DNA of 64,000 bases from Opitutia bacterium UBA7441 (lineage in GTDB: Bacteria; Verrucomicrobiota; Verrucomicrobiia; Opitutales; Coraliomargaritaceae): assembly GCA_002480015.1 (NCBI GenBank), contig DLQD01000152.1, positions 1 to 64,000 on the forward strand, read 5' to 3'. Both the position numbers and the translations under genes were made by a program. Position 1 is the stretch's first letter. Each line of letters opens with the position of its first letter. A model generated the notes under the pieces. That model had not been told where the DNA came from and did not search any database. It saw only the letters and a program-made list of their open reading frames with translations. Below are positions 34,570 through 43,255 of this stretch, piece by piece.

Positions 34570-35565
34570 ATGCTGTCAACCTCGGCGAACAGTTCCACTG
34601 AAACCGCACCGAAACGCTCGAAGATCGGGCCGCTCGCGCTCGCGCTGTTGATTCAATTGGGGCTGCTCTTCCTTGCTGTCTTCGTCGTCGTCCTCGTGCC
34701 CGATTTCAAGTCCGACCCCGAATTCGTCGCGCGCAAGAAAATATACCTCCCGCAAAAGGAACTGGAGCACAAAGTCGCCCTTGCCGAATTCCAAAACGCT
34801 GCCAGCTCGCCCATGCAGATGGAGCGTATCAGCACCCAGGCGCTTCTGCCTGAGGCCATGCCTACGCTCCCGCAGATGCCGCAGAGCGACTTTAACCCGA
34901 TCGAACGCAACCCCGCCGCACTCCAGTCCGATTCCCTGCTCGGCCAGTCTGGTGTGCTCGGAGCACTCCAGGGCCTGCAGACTGGCAGCTCCTCCGCCTC
35001 CCTCTTCGGTATTGAGGACACCGGCCAGCGCATCCTCATCCTCTTCGATAATAGCTCCAGCGTCTGGAACAAAGCGAGCAAAGCGGGCGTGACCACCGCA
35101 CGCTTCATCAAAGAACTTTCTGCCCTGATTGATGGCCTTAATGCCAATACCCAGTTCGCCCTCGTACCATTTTCCCGCAGCGTGGGTTCCTTTCGTGATT
35201 ATATGATTGCCGGCGGCGCTCGTAACAAGCGCGCGGCCAAAGCTTGGATCACTGAGAAAGTGCGCACCCAGTCGCTCACCACCCAACTGCCCCACACGGC
35301 CGACGGTGTGCAGGGCGCGCTCTCCGTCGCCTTCCAAATGGAGCCCGATGTCATTTTCCTTGTCTCCGACGCCGACTTTCAGCGCAACCGGCCCCGCCAG
35401 GGCGATGTTCCTTGGGACGAGCTAGAACGCACCCTTCGCGATCTGACCCGCGAATACGGTATCGAGCCCCGCCTCCACTTCATCGGCTTTCAAGTCGAAT
35501 CCGGAGCCGCGGACGCCATGGCAAAAATCACCCGCCGCTACAAAGGGCAGCTCCGTAAACTGTAA
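34570..35565 (+). CDS. Membrane-anchored von Willebrand factor A domain protein
   Basis: A 331-residue protein with one N-terminal transmembrane helix (IGPLALALLIQLGLLFLAVF, about 20-40), a 100-residue periplasmic linker, and a vWA domain from about residue 155. The domain opens RILILFDNSSSVWNKASKAG with the MIDAS pattern DxSxS, continues with TQFALVPFSRS and ends LHFIGFQVES. The layout resembles TonB/TolR-region or Bat-type envelope proteins, but no such genes adjoin. Divergent from the UbiA-like gene. No function is proposed beyond metal-dependent protein binding. Confidence 0.72.
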   Translation: MLSTSANSSTETAPKRSKIGPLALALLIQLGLLFLAVFVVVLVPDFKSDPEFVARKKIYLPQKELEHKVALAEFQNAASSPMQMERISTQALLPEAMPTLPQMPQSDFNPIERNPAALQSDSLLGQSGVLGALQGLQTGSSSASLFGIEDTGQRILILFDNSSSVWNKASKAGVTTARFIKELSALIDGLNANTQFALVPFSRSVGSFRDYMIAGGARNKRAAKAWITEKVRTQSLTTQLPHTADGVQGALSVAFQMEPDVIFLVSDADFQRNRPRQGDVPWDELERTLRDLTREYGIEPRLHFIGFQVESGAADAMAKITRRYKGQLRKL

Positions 35566-35638
35566 CCCCAGTCCCCAGCGCAGCGGATGGCTGCAATTTG
35601 GAGCTCGGAGTTATCGACCTCTTTAAAAGAGTGAGCAC

Positions 35639-36100
35639 CTAGTAGACTTCAAAAATCGCTTGGATCTCGACGGTTGTATCTTTGGGCAGACCTGTCACGG
35701 CGACGGCGGCGCGGGTGTGGCGGCCTCGGTCGCCGAGGATATCGACGAGCAGGTCGGAGGCGCCATTGATCACAGCGGGACTGTCGGCGAAGCCGGGCAC
35801 ACCGTTGACGAAACCGTTGAGCTGCACGACGCGGCTGATCTGATCCAAGTCGCCGAGTTGGCCTTTGGCCACGGCGAGTAGATTGAGTGCGCAGACGCGG
35901 GCGGCTGCCTGACCGTAGGCGATGTCACGCGACTCGCCGATTTTGCCCGTATGCGTCATCTCGCCGTTGACGAGGCAGATGGCGCCAGAGAGATAGAGCA
36001 AGTTGCCAACCTGCATGCAGGCGACGTAGTTGCCCGCAGGCGCGGGTGCGGCTGGGAGTGTAATGCCGAGTTCGGCGAGGCGTGCATTCGTTTGACTCAT
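35639..36100 (-). CDS. RidA family protein (YjgF/YER057c/UK114)
   Basis: A 153-residue cytoplasmic protein of the Rid superfamily, many of which hydrolyse reactive enamine/imine intermediates. It begins MSQTNARLAELGITLPAAPA with the typical NYVACMQVGNLLYLSGAIC strand and IGESRDIAYGQAAARVCALN helix. The C-terminal GHxxRAAVAV..LP....VE pattern reads GRHTRAAVAVTGLPKDTTVE, with the key Arg present. Length above 130 and the YGQAAAR motif point to a Rid subgroup other than canonical RidA, so deaminase activity is not certain. Confidence 0.85.
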   Translation of the reverse strand: MSQTNARLAELGITLPAAPAPAGNYVACMQVGNLLYLSGAICLVNGEMTHTGKIGESRDIAYGQAAARVCALNLLAVAKGQLGDLDQISRVVQLNGFVNGVPGFADSPAVINGASDLLVDILGDRGRHTRAAVAVTGLPKDTTVEIQAIFEVY

Positions 36101-36146
36101 GAGTTATTAATGGTGGGTAGTGCGGTGTCAGTGGCTAGTTAATAAT

Positions 36147-37460
36147 TCACTCTTCACTATTCTTTCCGTAGGGAAGCTCCCCTTCCGTTGCGGCGATGAC
36201 AACGGCACCAACGGTGTCGGAGAAGACGTTCACGCTGGTGCGGCACATGTCGAGTATGCGGTCGGTCAGCCAAACGACGCCGATGGCTTCGACCGGTAGG
36301 CCGACGGCGGGGAGGATGACGGCGATGGCGACGAGGCTTGCGGCGGGGATGCCGGCCACGCCGATGCTGGTGGTGAGTGCGAGGACGACGACAAGCAGTT
36401 GATCGCCGATCCCTAGTGCGATCTGTCCGGTCGAAGCGTAGAGCTGTGCGATGAAGAGCACGACGACGCATTCGTAGAGGGCGGTGCCATCCATATTGAC
36501 GGTGGCACCGAGCGGCAGGGTGAAGGAGCAGGTCTTGTTGGAGACGCCGGCGCGCTCTTCAACGATTTCCATGGTCAGCGGCAGGGTGGCGGATGAGCTA
36601 GCAGTCGAGAAGGCAGTCAGAAGCACGGGCGCCATTTCCTTGTAGTGGGTCAGGGGGTTGACCTTACCGACGAATTTCAGAACGAGCGCAAGATTGATCG
36701 CAAAGTGAAGCGCCAGGGCAAGCAGTACAGTGATGAAGAACCAGGCCAGCGTTCCGAAGAGGTCGGCGATATGGGTCTCGAAAATGACAGGGACGACGAG
36801 GCCGAAGACACCAATCGGAGCGAAGCGGATAATGAAGTCGGTCAGCTTGAGCATGACCTCTTGGGCGCTCTCCCAGAATTTTTGCTGCGTCGTGCGCTGC
36901 TCAGGTTTAAGTTTACCAATGAAGGCCCCGAAGAGAATTGAGAAGGTGATGACCCCCAGCAGCTGTCCGTTGTTAGTGGCGGCGTCGACGATGTTTGAGG
37001 GAAACATGCGGAGGAAGATCTCAAAAAGATCGCTGGAACTGCGGCCTTCGACTTTGCTCATGAGCCCTTGGCTGATGGAAGTCTCCGCTCCGGAACCGAG
37101 CATGCCTGCCGCGGTTGCCGCTTCGACCTGGCCGGGCTGGATCAGATTGACCATGATGAGGCCGACGATGACGGCCGCCGCGCCGCTGAAAGTGTAGTAG
37201 AGAAAGGTTTTAAAGCCCATGCGTCCGACGCCTTTTTCCGCACCAAGGTGCATGACACCGCTGATGATGGAGGCCACGATGAGCGGCACGATGACCATCT
37301 TCAGCGCGTTCATGAACAGCTTCCCAGTAAATTGGCAAAATCCGATGAAGCCGTAGCTAAAGCCTTCGCCCGTGTTCGGGAGAATGAACGCGCCGAAGAG
37401 CGCAGCGAGCGCGAGGGTGAGCAAAATTTGCCAATGGAGCTTCCAGCGAATCGGGTTCAT
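36147..37460 (-). CDS. Dicarboxylate/amino acid:cation symporter (DAACS)
   Basis: A 437-residue inner-membrane sodium- or proton-coupled transporter. Hydrophobic segments alternate with family motifs: LFMNALKMVIVPLIVASIIS, AFSTASSSATLPLTMEIVEE (serine-rich HP1 loop), GATVNMDGTALYECV (NMDGT cation site) and GIPAASLVAIAVIL, then WLTDRILDMCRTSVNVFSD near the C-terminus (the TM8 substrate-binding DR..TxxN pattern). The substrate set is glutamate/aspartate or C4-dicarboxylates. A heptamer repeat sits directly upstream of the start. Confidence 0.93.
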   Translation of the reverse strand: MNPIRWKLHWQILLTLALAALFGAFILPNTGEGFSYGFIGFCQFTGKLFMNALKMVIVPLIVASIISGVMHLGAEKGVGRMGFKTFLYYTFSGAAAVIVGLIMVNLIQPGQVEAATAAGMLGSGAETSISQGLMSKVEGRSSSDLFEIFLRMFPSNIVDAATNNGQLLGVITFSILFGAFIGKLKPEQRTTQQKFWESAQEVMLKLTDFIIRFAPIGVFGLVVPVIFETHIADLFGTLAWFFITVLLALALHFAINLALVLKFVGKVNPLTHYKEMAPVLLTAFSTASSSATLPLTMEIVEERAGVSNKTCSFTLPLGATVNMDGTALYECVVVLFIAQLYASTGQIALGIGDQLLVVVLALTTSIGVAGIPAASLVAIAVILPAVGLPVEAIGVVWLTDRILDMCRTSVNVFSDTVGAVVIAATEGELPYGKNSEE

Positions 37461-37465
37461 GTAGC

Positions 37466-37486
37466 AGTGGAGAGTGGAGAGTTAGG
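37466..37486 (+). repeat. Three tandem heptamers (AGTGGAG type)
   Basis: AGTGGAG, AGTGGAG, AGTTAGG in exact register between the symporter start codon (37460) and the rsmA stop codon (37482), which the last copy overlaps. Confidence 0.65.
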
Positions 37487-38315
37487 CGATGTGCTTCGTC
37501 AGGCCCTGCCAATGTTCTATTGGTAGGTCTTCGGGGCGGATGGTGTGCGGGATGCCTTGGTCGAGCAAGCTCTGGAACCAGCGGAGTGCACCGGGTTGCG
37601 AGTCGCGTTTACAAAGCGCACCGAGTTGTTTGCGCCGCTGGGTGAAGATGCGGCGGATGCACTCGCGGGCGGTGGGACCGAATCGGAGGGCGTCGGTTTT
37701 GCGATCCAGGCGTAGGAGAACGGAATCCACTTTCGGCGCAGGGTGGAAGCATTGTGCGGAGACAAGGTGCTTCCCCTTAAGCTCGAAAGCAGATTGCAGA
37801 AAAATGGAAATCGCCCCGAAGGTCTTGCTGCCGTGCGGCGCGGCGTAGCGGTCGCCAGCCTCTTTTTGCAGCATGAGTACCATGCGCTCCGGCAATTGCC
37901 CGGCGAGCACGGCATCCATCCACGGCGTGGAGATGGCATAAGGGAGGTTGGCGACGATCCTATAGCCGCTGGCGGCGCGCTCTGCAGGGAGCCCGGCGAG
38001 CGGGTAGTTAAGGCAATCACCTTCGATCAAATGGAGCTTCGGATGCCCGGGTAAGATGTTCGTGCGGATGTGCTCGGACAGTGTAGCATCCCGTTCGACC
38101 GCCCAGACGCTCGCGCCACTTTCGAGGATTGCGCGGGTGAGGGTGCCGAGACCGGGCCCGATTTCGACTACGGCGCTCTGCGCGCCGAGTTCGGCTAGTT
38201 CGACCGACTTCCGCACTATGTTGCCATCGACGAGGAAGTTTTGTCCCAATTTTTTATTGGGAAAGTGCTCTAATTGTTCGAGGAGTTCTCGGGTGGCTGT
38301 TGGGCTTAAAGGCAC
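37482..38315 (-). CDS. rsmA: 16S rRNA dimethyladenosine transferase RsmA (KsgA)
   Basis: A 277-residue methyltransferase that dimethylates two adjacent adenosines near the 3' end of 16S rRNA. Characteristic motifs: KKLGQNFLVDGNIV (about 21-34), VEIGPGLGTLT (SAM motif I), AVERD, EGDCLNYPL and the catalytic IVANLPYAIST. The C-terminal RNA-binding part has FHPAPKVDS and FTQRRKQLGAL. Start MPLSPTATRELL fits. It is a single gene between the symporter and trpC, same strand. Confidence 0.95.
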   Translation of the reverse strand: MPLSPTATRELLEQLEHFPNKKLGQNFLVDGNIVRKSVELAELGAQSAVVEIGPGLGTLTRAILESGASVWAVERDATLSEHIRTNILPGHPKLHLIEGDCLNYPLAGLPAERAASGYRIVANLPYAISTPWMDAVLAGQLPERMVLMLQKEAGDRYAAPHGSKTFGAISIFLQSAFELKGKHLVSAQCFHPAPKVDSVLLRLDRKTDALRFGPTARECIRRIFTQRRKQLGALCKRDSQPGALRWFQSLLDQGIPHTIRPEDLPIEHWQGLTKHIA

Positions 38316-38352
38316 TTTTTGAAATGCTGAAAGTCTGAGAATTTGAAATGAA

Positions 38353-39150
38353 TTATGCGTTGTGGAAGGCTTGGACGAGTGTTTCGGGGTCTTCGGCTCG
38401 CATCAGGGCTTCGCCGACGAGGATAGCGTCGGCTCCGCAGGCGCGGGCGCGTTTGGCGTCTTCGAGGTCGAAAATGCCGCTCTCGCTGACTCTAACGATG
38501 CCGTCGGGAATTTGCGGTATCAATCGTTCAGATACGGCGAGATCCGTGTGGAAACGCTTGAGGTCTCGGTTGTTCACACCGACAATTTTTGGGTCGAACT
38601 TGAGGACTTTTTCCAGCTCGCGCTCTTCGTGGATTTCGTAGAGCACGTCGAGTCCAGCGATGCCAGCGGCGTCGCGGAGGGCTTTGATCTCGTCGTCTTC
38701 GAGGGCGCGGACGATAATGAGAATGCAACGAGCGCCAGCCTCGGCGGCCTCGGCGACTTGAATGGGGTGCACCATAAAGTCTTTCCGCAAGCAGGGCGTC
38801 TTGCGGTTGTGGCATTCGAGAAATTCGACGACATCCCAGAGGTCTTGCAGCGTGCCGCCAAAATAATCGGTGTCGGTCAGGATGGAGAGGCAGTCGGCCT
38901 CTGCATTGACGTAGGCGCGGGCTTGCTCGACGGCATCGAGTTGCGCCGAGGCGATCTCGCCGGCAGAGGGCGACTTGCGCTTGATCTCGGCGATGACCGA
39001 GAGTCGGCCTTTGCGGGCCAGGGCTTTGAAGAAGCTGCCACCTTGGTTCTGCATGCGCCCGAGCCGCTCCAGTTCCTGCTCACGGATGGGGCGGATCTGG
39101 TCGCGCAGGGCGTGGCGCTTGGCGGCCATGATTTCAGTTAATTTATCCAT
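38353..39150 (-). CDS. trpC: Indole-3-glycerol phosphate synthase
   Basis: A 265-residue TIM-barrel enzyme of tryptophan synthesis, ring-closing CdRP to indole-3-glycerol phosphate. Signatures: VIAEIKRKSPSAGEI (catalytic Lys), ADCLSILTDTDYFGG, CLRKDFMVHPIQVAE (catalytic Lys), VGVNNRDLKRFHTDLAVSER and VSESGIFDLED. Complete length. Other trp genes are not in this window, so the pathway is scattered. Same strand as rsmA. Confidence 0.95.
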   Translation of the reverse strand: MDKLTEIMAAKRHALRDQIRPIREQELERLGRMQNQGGSFFKALARKGRLSVIAEIKRKSPSAGEIASAQLDAVEQARAYVNAEADCLSILTDTDYFGGTLQDLWDVVEFLECHNRKTPCLRKDFMVHPIQVAEAAEAGARCILIIVRALEDDEIKALRDAAGIAGLDVLYEIHEERELEKVLKFDPKIVGVNNRDLKRFHTDLAVSERLIPQIPDGIVRVSESGIFDLEDAKRARACGADAILVGEALMRAEDPETLVQAFHNA

Positions 39151-39257
39151 ACTTCAGGTAGAAGGTGTCCGCGCCCAGTGGGAAGTTCAAGCCGGAGTTT
39201 TCTTCTTTCAGGGCTATTCACTTGAACTTTGTATTTCGAGCTGCGTATGATTGATTC

Positions 39258-40019
39258 GTGTTATACCCCTTTCGCCAACTTCCAATCAATCTTTGCGGAT
39301 TGCTTTTTCTCGCGTCTGTCCAGAGTGCTAGCGCTGAGGATGTCTTGCCTTCGCCCATGGATCTACAGCGAGCCTATCTCGAAGCTAACGGAGGTTTGGC
39401 CAATATGCAGGCACTCAGTAGCTTGATTCTGGATGGTGTGATGACGAATGCAGAAGGTGAGGCCTATGAGTTCAAGCTCTATAAAAAGCGCCCAGACTTG
39501 ATGCGTATGCAAATCGATCTCCCTCAGGGGTCGCAGTTGACTGTGTTTGATGGGCGTAGGGGCTTTGAGTTGTTGTCGCGTCGTGGGGAAGCTACTCGAC
39601 TGGTCGAATTGGACGTGGACGCATCTGAAAAAGCAAAGTTTGAAGCTGGTATGGACGGCATTTTCTACCACTTGCGTGGTCGATCAGAGTGGCTCGAGGT
39701 CGTGTCTGAGGTCGAAATTGAAGGCAAGCCGGCATTCGAGATAGTCATTAGTGAAGCGGCGGATTTGCCTTATGAACGGCTATGGATCGGCACAGAACAT
39801 TTTCAAGAGGTCAAGCTCCGTCGGAAGGCTTCGTCGGAAGCGGGGAGGGAGTATTTAGAGGAAATTTACTTTTCGGATTTTGAGCAAATCCGCGGTGTCT
39901 GGTTGGCGAAGACGGCGCGATTTGAGCGCGACGGTAACTTCTTCCAAAGTGTATGTATTAATAAGGTGCGGGCGAATGTGGGGCTCTTCGACTCACTCTT
40001 TGAGAAGCCGAAGATCTAG
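39258..40019 (+). CDS. LolA-like periplasmic outer-membrane-sorting family protein
   Basis: A 253-residue exported protein. The N-terminus (LYPFRQLPINLCGLLFLASV then QSASAED) is a signal peptide with an ASA-E cleavage site. The mature part (MDLQRAYLEANGGLANMQAL, SLILDGVMTNAEGEAYEFKL, KKRPDLMRMQIDLPQG) follows the LolA/LppX open-barrel pattern of strands carrying lipid or lipoprotein. LolA proper delivers lipoproteins to LolB. Here the family resemblance is distant, so another lipophilic cargo is possible. GTG start. GC lower than neighbours. Confidence 0.6.
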   Translation: MLYPFRQLPINLCGLLFLASVQSASAEDVLPSPMDLQRAYLEANGGLANMQALSSLILDGVMTNAEGEAYEFKLYKKRPDLMRMQIDLPQGSQLTVFDGRRGFELLSRRGEATRLVELDVDASEKAKFEAGMDGIFYHLRGRSEWLEVVSEVEIEGKPAFEIVISEAADLPYERLWIGTEHFQEVKLRRKASSEAGREYLEEIYFSDFEQIRGVWLAKTARFERDGNFFQSVCINKVRANVGLFDSLFEKPKI

Positions 40020-40354
40020 ACCGTATCGATGGCATTCTGTGGGCTATTGGCTGAAACGTATTTAGGCTATCTTAGGCTTGCCCTTGGAACCAGGTATGGG
40101 CGCTCCGAGGGGGCTTCAGCGGGCGTTTGCATTTTGTGCAGTCTACCCCCGGCTGGAGACATGTCTAATACCACTGGTGGTCGGCGTCGAAGCGTGGATG
40201 AAAGTATTAGCCGAGGGCGAAGGTCTCGCGCTGGACTTTGTTGGAACGGCGAGTGATCTTGAATCAGCCGAAAAAAAGCCGCCCCAGGATGGGACGGCTC
40301 TTGTGAAGACTACAGCCAACTGACTGCACAGTCAGTAACTTCTTAGTTCGAGCC
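40020..40354. other. Gene-free region with a terminator
   Basis: About 335 bases between the LolA-like gene and the convergent sodA. Several short frames exist, but none has recognisable protein character. The only clear element is the hairpin at 40274-40300. Confidence 0.5.
40274..40300. terminator. Probable terminator in the LolA-like/sodA gap
   Basis: AGCCGCCCC and GGGACGGCT form a stem with one mismatch and a 5-base loop, next to an A run at 40265-40271. The A run is a T tail on the minus strand, so it suits sodA better. Confidence 0.55.
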
Positions 40355-40981
40355 TTAGGCCTTGGCGTTCTTATAGTTTTCCCCGGCCGCGTTCCAGTCG
40401 ACTACGTTCCAGAAAGCCTCGATGTATTTAGGGCGAAGATTCTGATATTTTAGGTAGTAGGCGTGCTCCCAGACATCGAGGCCGATGACGGGCTTGCCTT
40501 CGACTTCAGCCACGCCCTTCATGCAAGGGCTATCTTGGTTGGGAGTCGACGTGACGGCGAGTGAGCCGTCTGCTTTGACGACAAGCCAAGCCCAACCCGA
40601 GCCGAAACGTGTGGCACCTGCTTTAGCAAATGCCTCTTTAAAGGCATCGATTCCGCCGAGTTCAGCGTCGATCGCTGCGGCTAATTCGCCAGTCGGGGCG
40701 CCCCCGCCGTTCGGACTGAGAATCGTCCAGAAAAAGCTATGGTTGGCGTGACCGCCGCCGTTATTGCGGACAGCGCCGCGCTTTTCAGCGGGCACTGCAG
40801 AGAGGTCGCTGATCAATTCGCAGATCGACTTGCTTTCGAGGTCGCTGCCTGCGATCGCGGCGTTTAGATTTGTGATGTAAGCATTGTGATGCTTGCTGTG
40901 GTGGATTTCCATCGTGCGTGCATCGATATGCGGTTCGAGCGCATCGTATGCGTAGGGTAATGCTGGTAGTTCGTGTGCCAT
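40355..40981 (-). CDS. sodA: Superoxide dismutase, Mn-type
   Basis: A 208-residue cytoplasmic superoxide dismutase. Metal ligands lie in [10 protein letters not shown] (first His), [11 protein letters not shown] (second His) and [15 protein letters not shown] (Asp and His). Features favouring manganese over iron are the Gly-Gly before HANHS and Gln in TPNQDSP at the outer-sphere position. The start at 40981 ([13 protein letters not shown]) fits the family; upstream in-frame ATGs lie in the promoter region. A good -35/-10 pair precedes it. The gene stands alone. Confidence 0.93.
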   Translation of the reverse strand: MAHELPALPYAYDALEPHIDARTMEIHHSKHHNAYITNLNAAIAGSDLESKSICELISDLSAVPAEKRGAVRNNGGGHANHSFFWTILSPNGGGAPTGELAAAIDAELGGIDAFKEAFAKAGATRFGSGWAWLVVKADGSLAVTSTPNQDSPCMKGVAEVEGKPVIGLDVWEHAYYLKYQNLRPKYIEAFWNVVDWNAAGENYKNAKA

Positions 40982-41023
40982 GATTGTTTTGTAATTTAGG
41001 TTTAGTTTTCTGAAAGAACCTCG

Positions 41024-41052
41024 ATTGTGAATCGTCCGTCCTGTCCTGTCAA
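41024..41052 (-). promoter_or_regulatory. Sigma70-type promoter of sodA
   Basis: On the minus strand TTGACA (41052-41047) is followed after exactly 17 bases by CACAAT (41029-41024). The predicted transcription start near 41017 leaves a leader of about 36 bases to the sodA ATG at 40981. Confidence 0.65.
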
Positions 41053-41089
41053 ACGAGTGCTTATGAAATCTGTTCCTGCGGATCATACC

Positions 41090-41599
41090 TTAAGTTATCG
41101 ACTTACGGGTCAGGCGTTTTTTTTCGAAGAAGGCTTTGAGTATCTCATGGTTGAGTTCTTCGAGGATGCCGCCAGTGGAGCTAAACTTATGGTTGCTCTC
41201 AGGCAGTGCACCCAGGTCAGTCGCGCCGCCGACACAGCCCATTTTCGGATCCGGCAGCCCATAACAGACCTTGCCGATGCGCGCGATGACGAGTGCCCCG
41301 GAGCACATCGGGCAGGGCTCCTTCGTCACGTAGAGCGTGCATTCGTTGAGTCGCCAGTCGCCGAGTGTATTGGCCGCTTGCGAGATCGCGAGAATTTCTG
41401 CGTGTGCGGTCGGGTCGTTGGCTGATCGGGACTGGTTGTGCGCCGAGGCGATGATGCGCCCCTCGTGTTCAATGACCGCGCCGATGGGCACTTCGTCTTT
41501 TTTCCACGCTTCGATCGCTTCATTATAAGCGTGAGTCATAAAGTAGTCAGCATCGCGATTTAATTCGGATGGGTAGAGCTTGTCGAATGGGCAGTCCAT
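41090..41599 (-). CDS. tadA: tRNA adenosine(34) deaminase
   Basis: A 169-residue zinc deaminase converting wobble adenosine to inosine in tRNA-Arg. The zinc motif is complete: PTAHAEILA (His and catalytic Glu) and EPCPMCSGAL (two Cys). DEVPIGAVI, WRLNECTLYVT and YGLPDPKMGCVG match TadA better than free-base deaminases, but a guanine/cytosine-type deaminase cannot be fully excluded. I start at 41599 (MDCPFDKL) because the 35 residues further upstream would be encoded by heptamer repeat DNA. The start codon overlaps the first heptamer. Confidence 0.85.
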   Translation of the reverse strand: MDCPFDKLYPSELNRDADYFMTHAYNEAIEAWKKDEVPIGAVIEHEGRIIASAHNQSRSANDPTAHAEILAISQAANTLGDWRLNECTLYVTKEPCPMCSGALVIARIGKVCYGLPDPKMGCVGGATDLGALPESNHKFSSTGGILEELNHEILKAFFEKKRLTRKSIT

Positions 41600-41632
41600 A
41601 CGGGATACGGGATACGGGATGCGGGATGCGAA
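41598..41632 (+). repeat. Five tandem ATACGGG/ATGCGGG heptamers
   Basis: ATACGGG three times, ATGCGGG, ATGCGAA, in exact register. The first copy contains the complement of the tadA start codon, so the repeat forms the tadA leader. Confidence 0.82.
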
Positions 41633-41692
41633 AAATAGTAATGTTTTTTTAAAAAAGAGCTTGTGACCGTATTCGCAACTGTGAATCCGCTT

Positions 41693-41720
41693 ATCACGGA
41701 TCACGGATCACGGATCACAA
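41693..41720 (+). repeat. Tandem ATCACGG heptamers
   Basis: ATCACGG three times, then ATCACAA. It lies 60 bases from the ATACGGG array and just upstream of infA, between two divergent genes. Confidence 0.82.
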
Positions 41721-41783
41721 CCTGTGAGAGCATCCTTGACTTTCGGAGGTAAAGCGATTGTCTCGCCGCTTTCCTAATTATCT

Positions 41784-42065
41784 ATGGCAAAAGCACAAAG
41801 CGAAGAATACGTTGAAGTTGAAGGCAAAATTGTAGCCGTCCTCCCGGGCACTATGTTTCGGGTCGAGCTGGCCAATGGCCACCAAGTGCTCGCGCACATC
41901 TCGGGTAAACTTCGTAAGCATTTCATTAAGATCACCACGGGTGATACGGTAAAGATGGAAATGAGCCCGTATGATCTGGATAAGGCGCGAATCGTCTACC
42001 GCCTTCGTAACGCCCAAGTCCAGCGAAATGCTCCTAAGCGCAGCTTCGGCCCGCGTCGCCGATAG
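41784..42065 (+). CDS. infA: Translation initiation factor IF-1
   Basis: A 93-residue OB-fold factor that binds the ribosomal A site during initiation. After [20 protein letters not shown] comes [20 protein letters not shown], then [20 protein letters not shown] and [13 protein letters not shown], the entire IF-1 sequence. A basic tail of about 20 residues ([19 protein letters not shown]) extends beyond the usual 72, as in some Bacteroidota-Verrucomicrobiota lineages. No Shine-Dalgarno before ATG (TAATTATCTATGG). Followed by a terminator. Confidence 0.95.
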   Translation: MAKAQSEEYVEVEGKIVAVLPGTMFRVELANGHQVLAHISGKLRKHFIKITTGDTVKMEMSPYDLDKARIVYRLRNAQVQRNAPKRSFGPRRR

Positions 42066-42076
42066 CGGATCCGTTC

Positions 42077-42104
42077 AAAAAACACCGCGTAGCGGTGTTT
42101 TTTT
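42077..42104 (+). terminator. Terminator after infA
   Basis: AAAACACCGC, GTA loop, GCGGTGTTTTTTT: 9-10 bp stem with a T run, directly after the infA stop. Confidence 0.9.
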
Positions 42105-42200
42105 GTGCCGGAATCCCCGATTTCTTGGCTGAACAATGTTGCCACGGCTTGAAATCAGCTTGTGCTGGAGCTACCTTGCTTTTTTAACCGTAACTGAATT

Positions 42201-43160
42201 ATGACTAAATTATACGCCTCCATCGTCGACACCGTGGGTAGCACCCCACTTGTTAAAATAAACAATACTACTGCTGGTCTTGCAGCCGATATTTACCTGA
42301 AGTGTGAGTTTTTTAATCCCCTTGCCAGCGTCAAAGATCGCATCGGTAAGGCCATGATCGAGGCCGCCGAGCGTGAGGGTAAGCTCAATGCCAATAGCAT
42401 CGTGATCGAGCCGACATCAGGTAACACGGGTATCGCCCTGGCCTTCGTTTGCGCGGCCAAGGGCTACAAGCTCATTCTGACCATGCCGGAAACCATGTCG
42501 GTCGAGCGTCGCGTGCTCCTTCGGATGCTGGGCGCTGAGATCGTTTTGACCCCCGGGCCCAAGGGTATGCCGGGTGCGATCGCCCGCGCCGGTGAGTTGG
42601 TCGAGGAATATGGCGAGAACGCCTTCATGCCGCAGCAATTCGAAAACCCTGCCAATCCCGAAGCGCACCGCCAGACCACGGCGGAGGAAATCTGGGCGGC
42701 GAGCGACGGCAAGATCGACGCCTTCGTCGCAGGGGTGGGCACGGGCGGCACTATCACCGGCGTGTCCGAGGTTATCAAGTCCCGGAAGGAACTCTACACT
42801 GTTGCAGTCGAGCCCGAAGCGAGCCCCGTTATTTCGGGTGGCCAACCGGGCCCGCACAAAATCCAGGGAATCGGTGCCGGATTCATTCCTAAGAATTGCA
42901 ACGTAGATATCATCGATGACATTATCAAAGTCTCGAACGAAGACGCCTTCGCCACCGCCCAATCGCTGGCTGAGAAGGATGGCATCCTCGGTGGTATTTC
43001 CACAGGAGCCAACGTTTGGGCTGCGATGCAACTCGCCAAGCGCCCTGAAATGGCCGGCAAGATGATCGTGACCATCGGTTGCAGCTTTGGTGAACGCTAT
43101 CTCTCGACTCCGCTGGCTGAAAAAGCCCGTGAAGAAATGATGGCCGCGACTGTGGGTTGA
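42201..43160 (+). CDS. cysK: Cysteine synthase A (O-acetylserine sulfhydrylase)
   Basis: A 319-residue PLP enzyme making cysteine from O-acetylserine and sulfide. PLP lysine is Lys45 in [27 protein letters not shown] binds substrate, [13 protein letters not shown] binds PLP phosphate, and [11 protein letters not shown] is the C-terminal PLP contact. Its length and lack of a CBS or haem domain place it in the CysK group. Start lacks a Shine-Dalgarno. Isolated gene. Confidence 0.95.
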   Translation: MTKLYASIVDTVGSTPLVKINNTTAGLAADIYLKCEFFNPLASVKDRIGKAMIEAAEREGKLNANSIVIEPTSGNTGIALAFVCAAKGYKLILTMPETMSVERRVLLRMLGAEIVLTPGPKGMPGAIARAGELVEEYGENAFMPQQFENPANPEAHRQTTAEEIWAASDGKIDAFVAGVGTGGTITGVSEVIKSRKELYTVAVEPEASPVISGGQPGPHKIQGIGAGFIPKNCNVDIIDDIIKVSNEDAFATAQSLAEKDGILGGISTGANVWAAMQLAKRPEMAGKMIVTIGCSFGERYLSTPLAEKAREEMMAATVG

Positions 43161-43255
43161 GAACTGCAGACCCCTTTAGTATCCATCTGATATTGAAATA
43201 ATTATGAAATTCAGTTTCAAGCGAATCTTCCCTTGCGCGGCAGTATGCTAGTAGC

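Noticed and set aside
40078..40323. Possible small protein gene after the LolA-like gene
   Set aside because: No recognisable motif, runs through the terminator hairpin and lacks a start signal.
43204..43251. 15-codon frame MKFSFKRIFPCAAVC after cysK
   Set aside because: Looks like a bare signal peptide start with no mature part; could be a remnant but cannot be supported.
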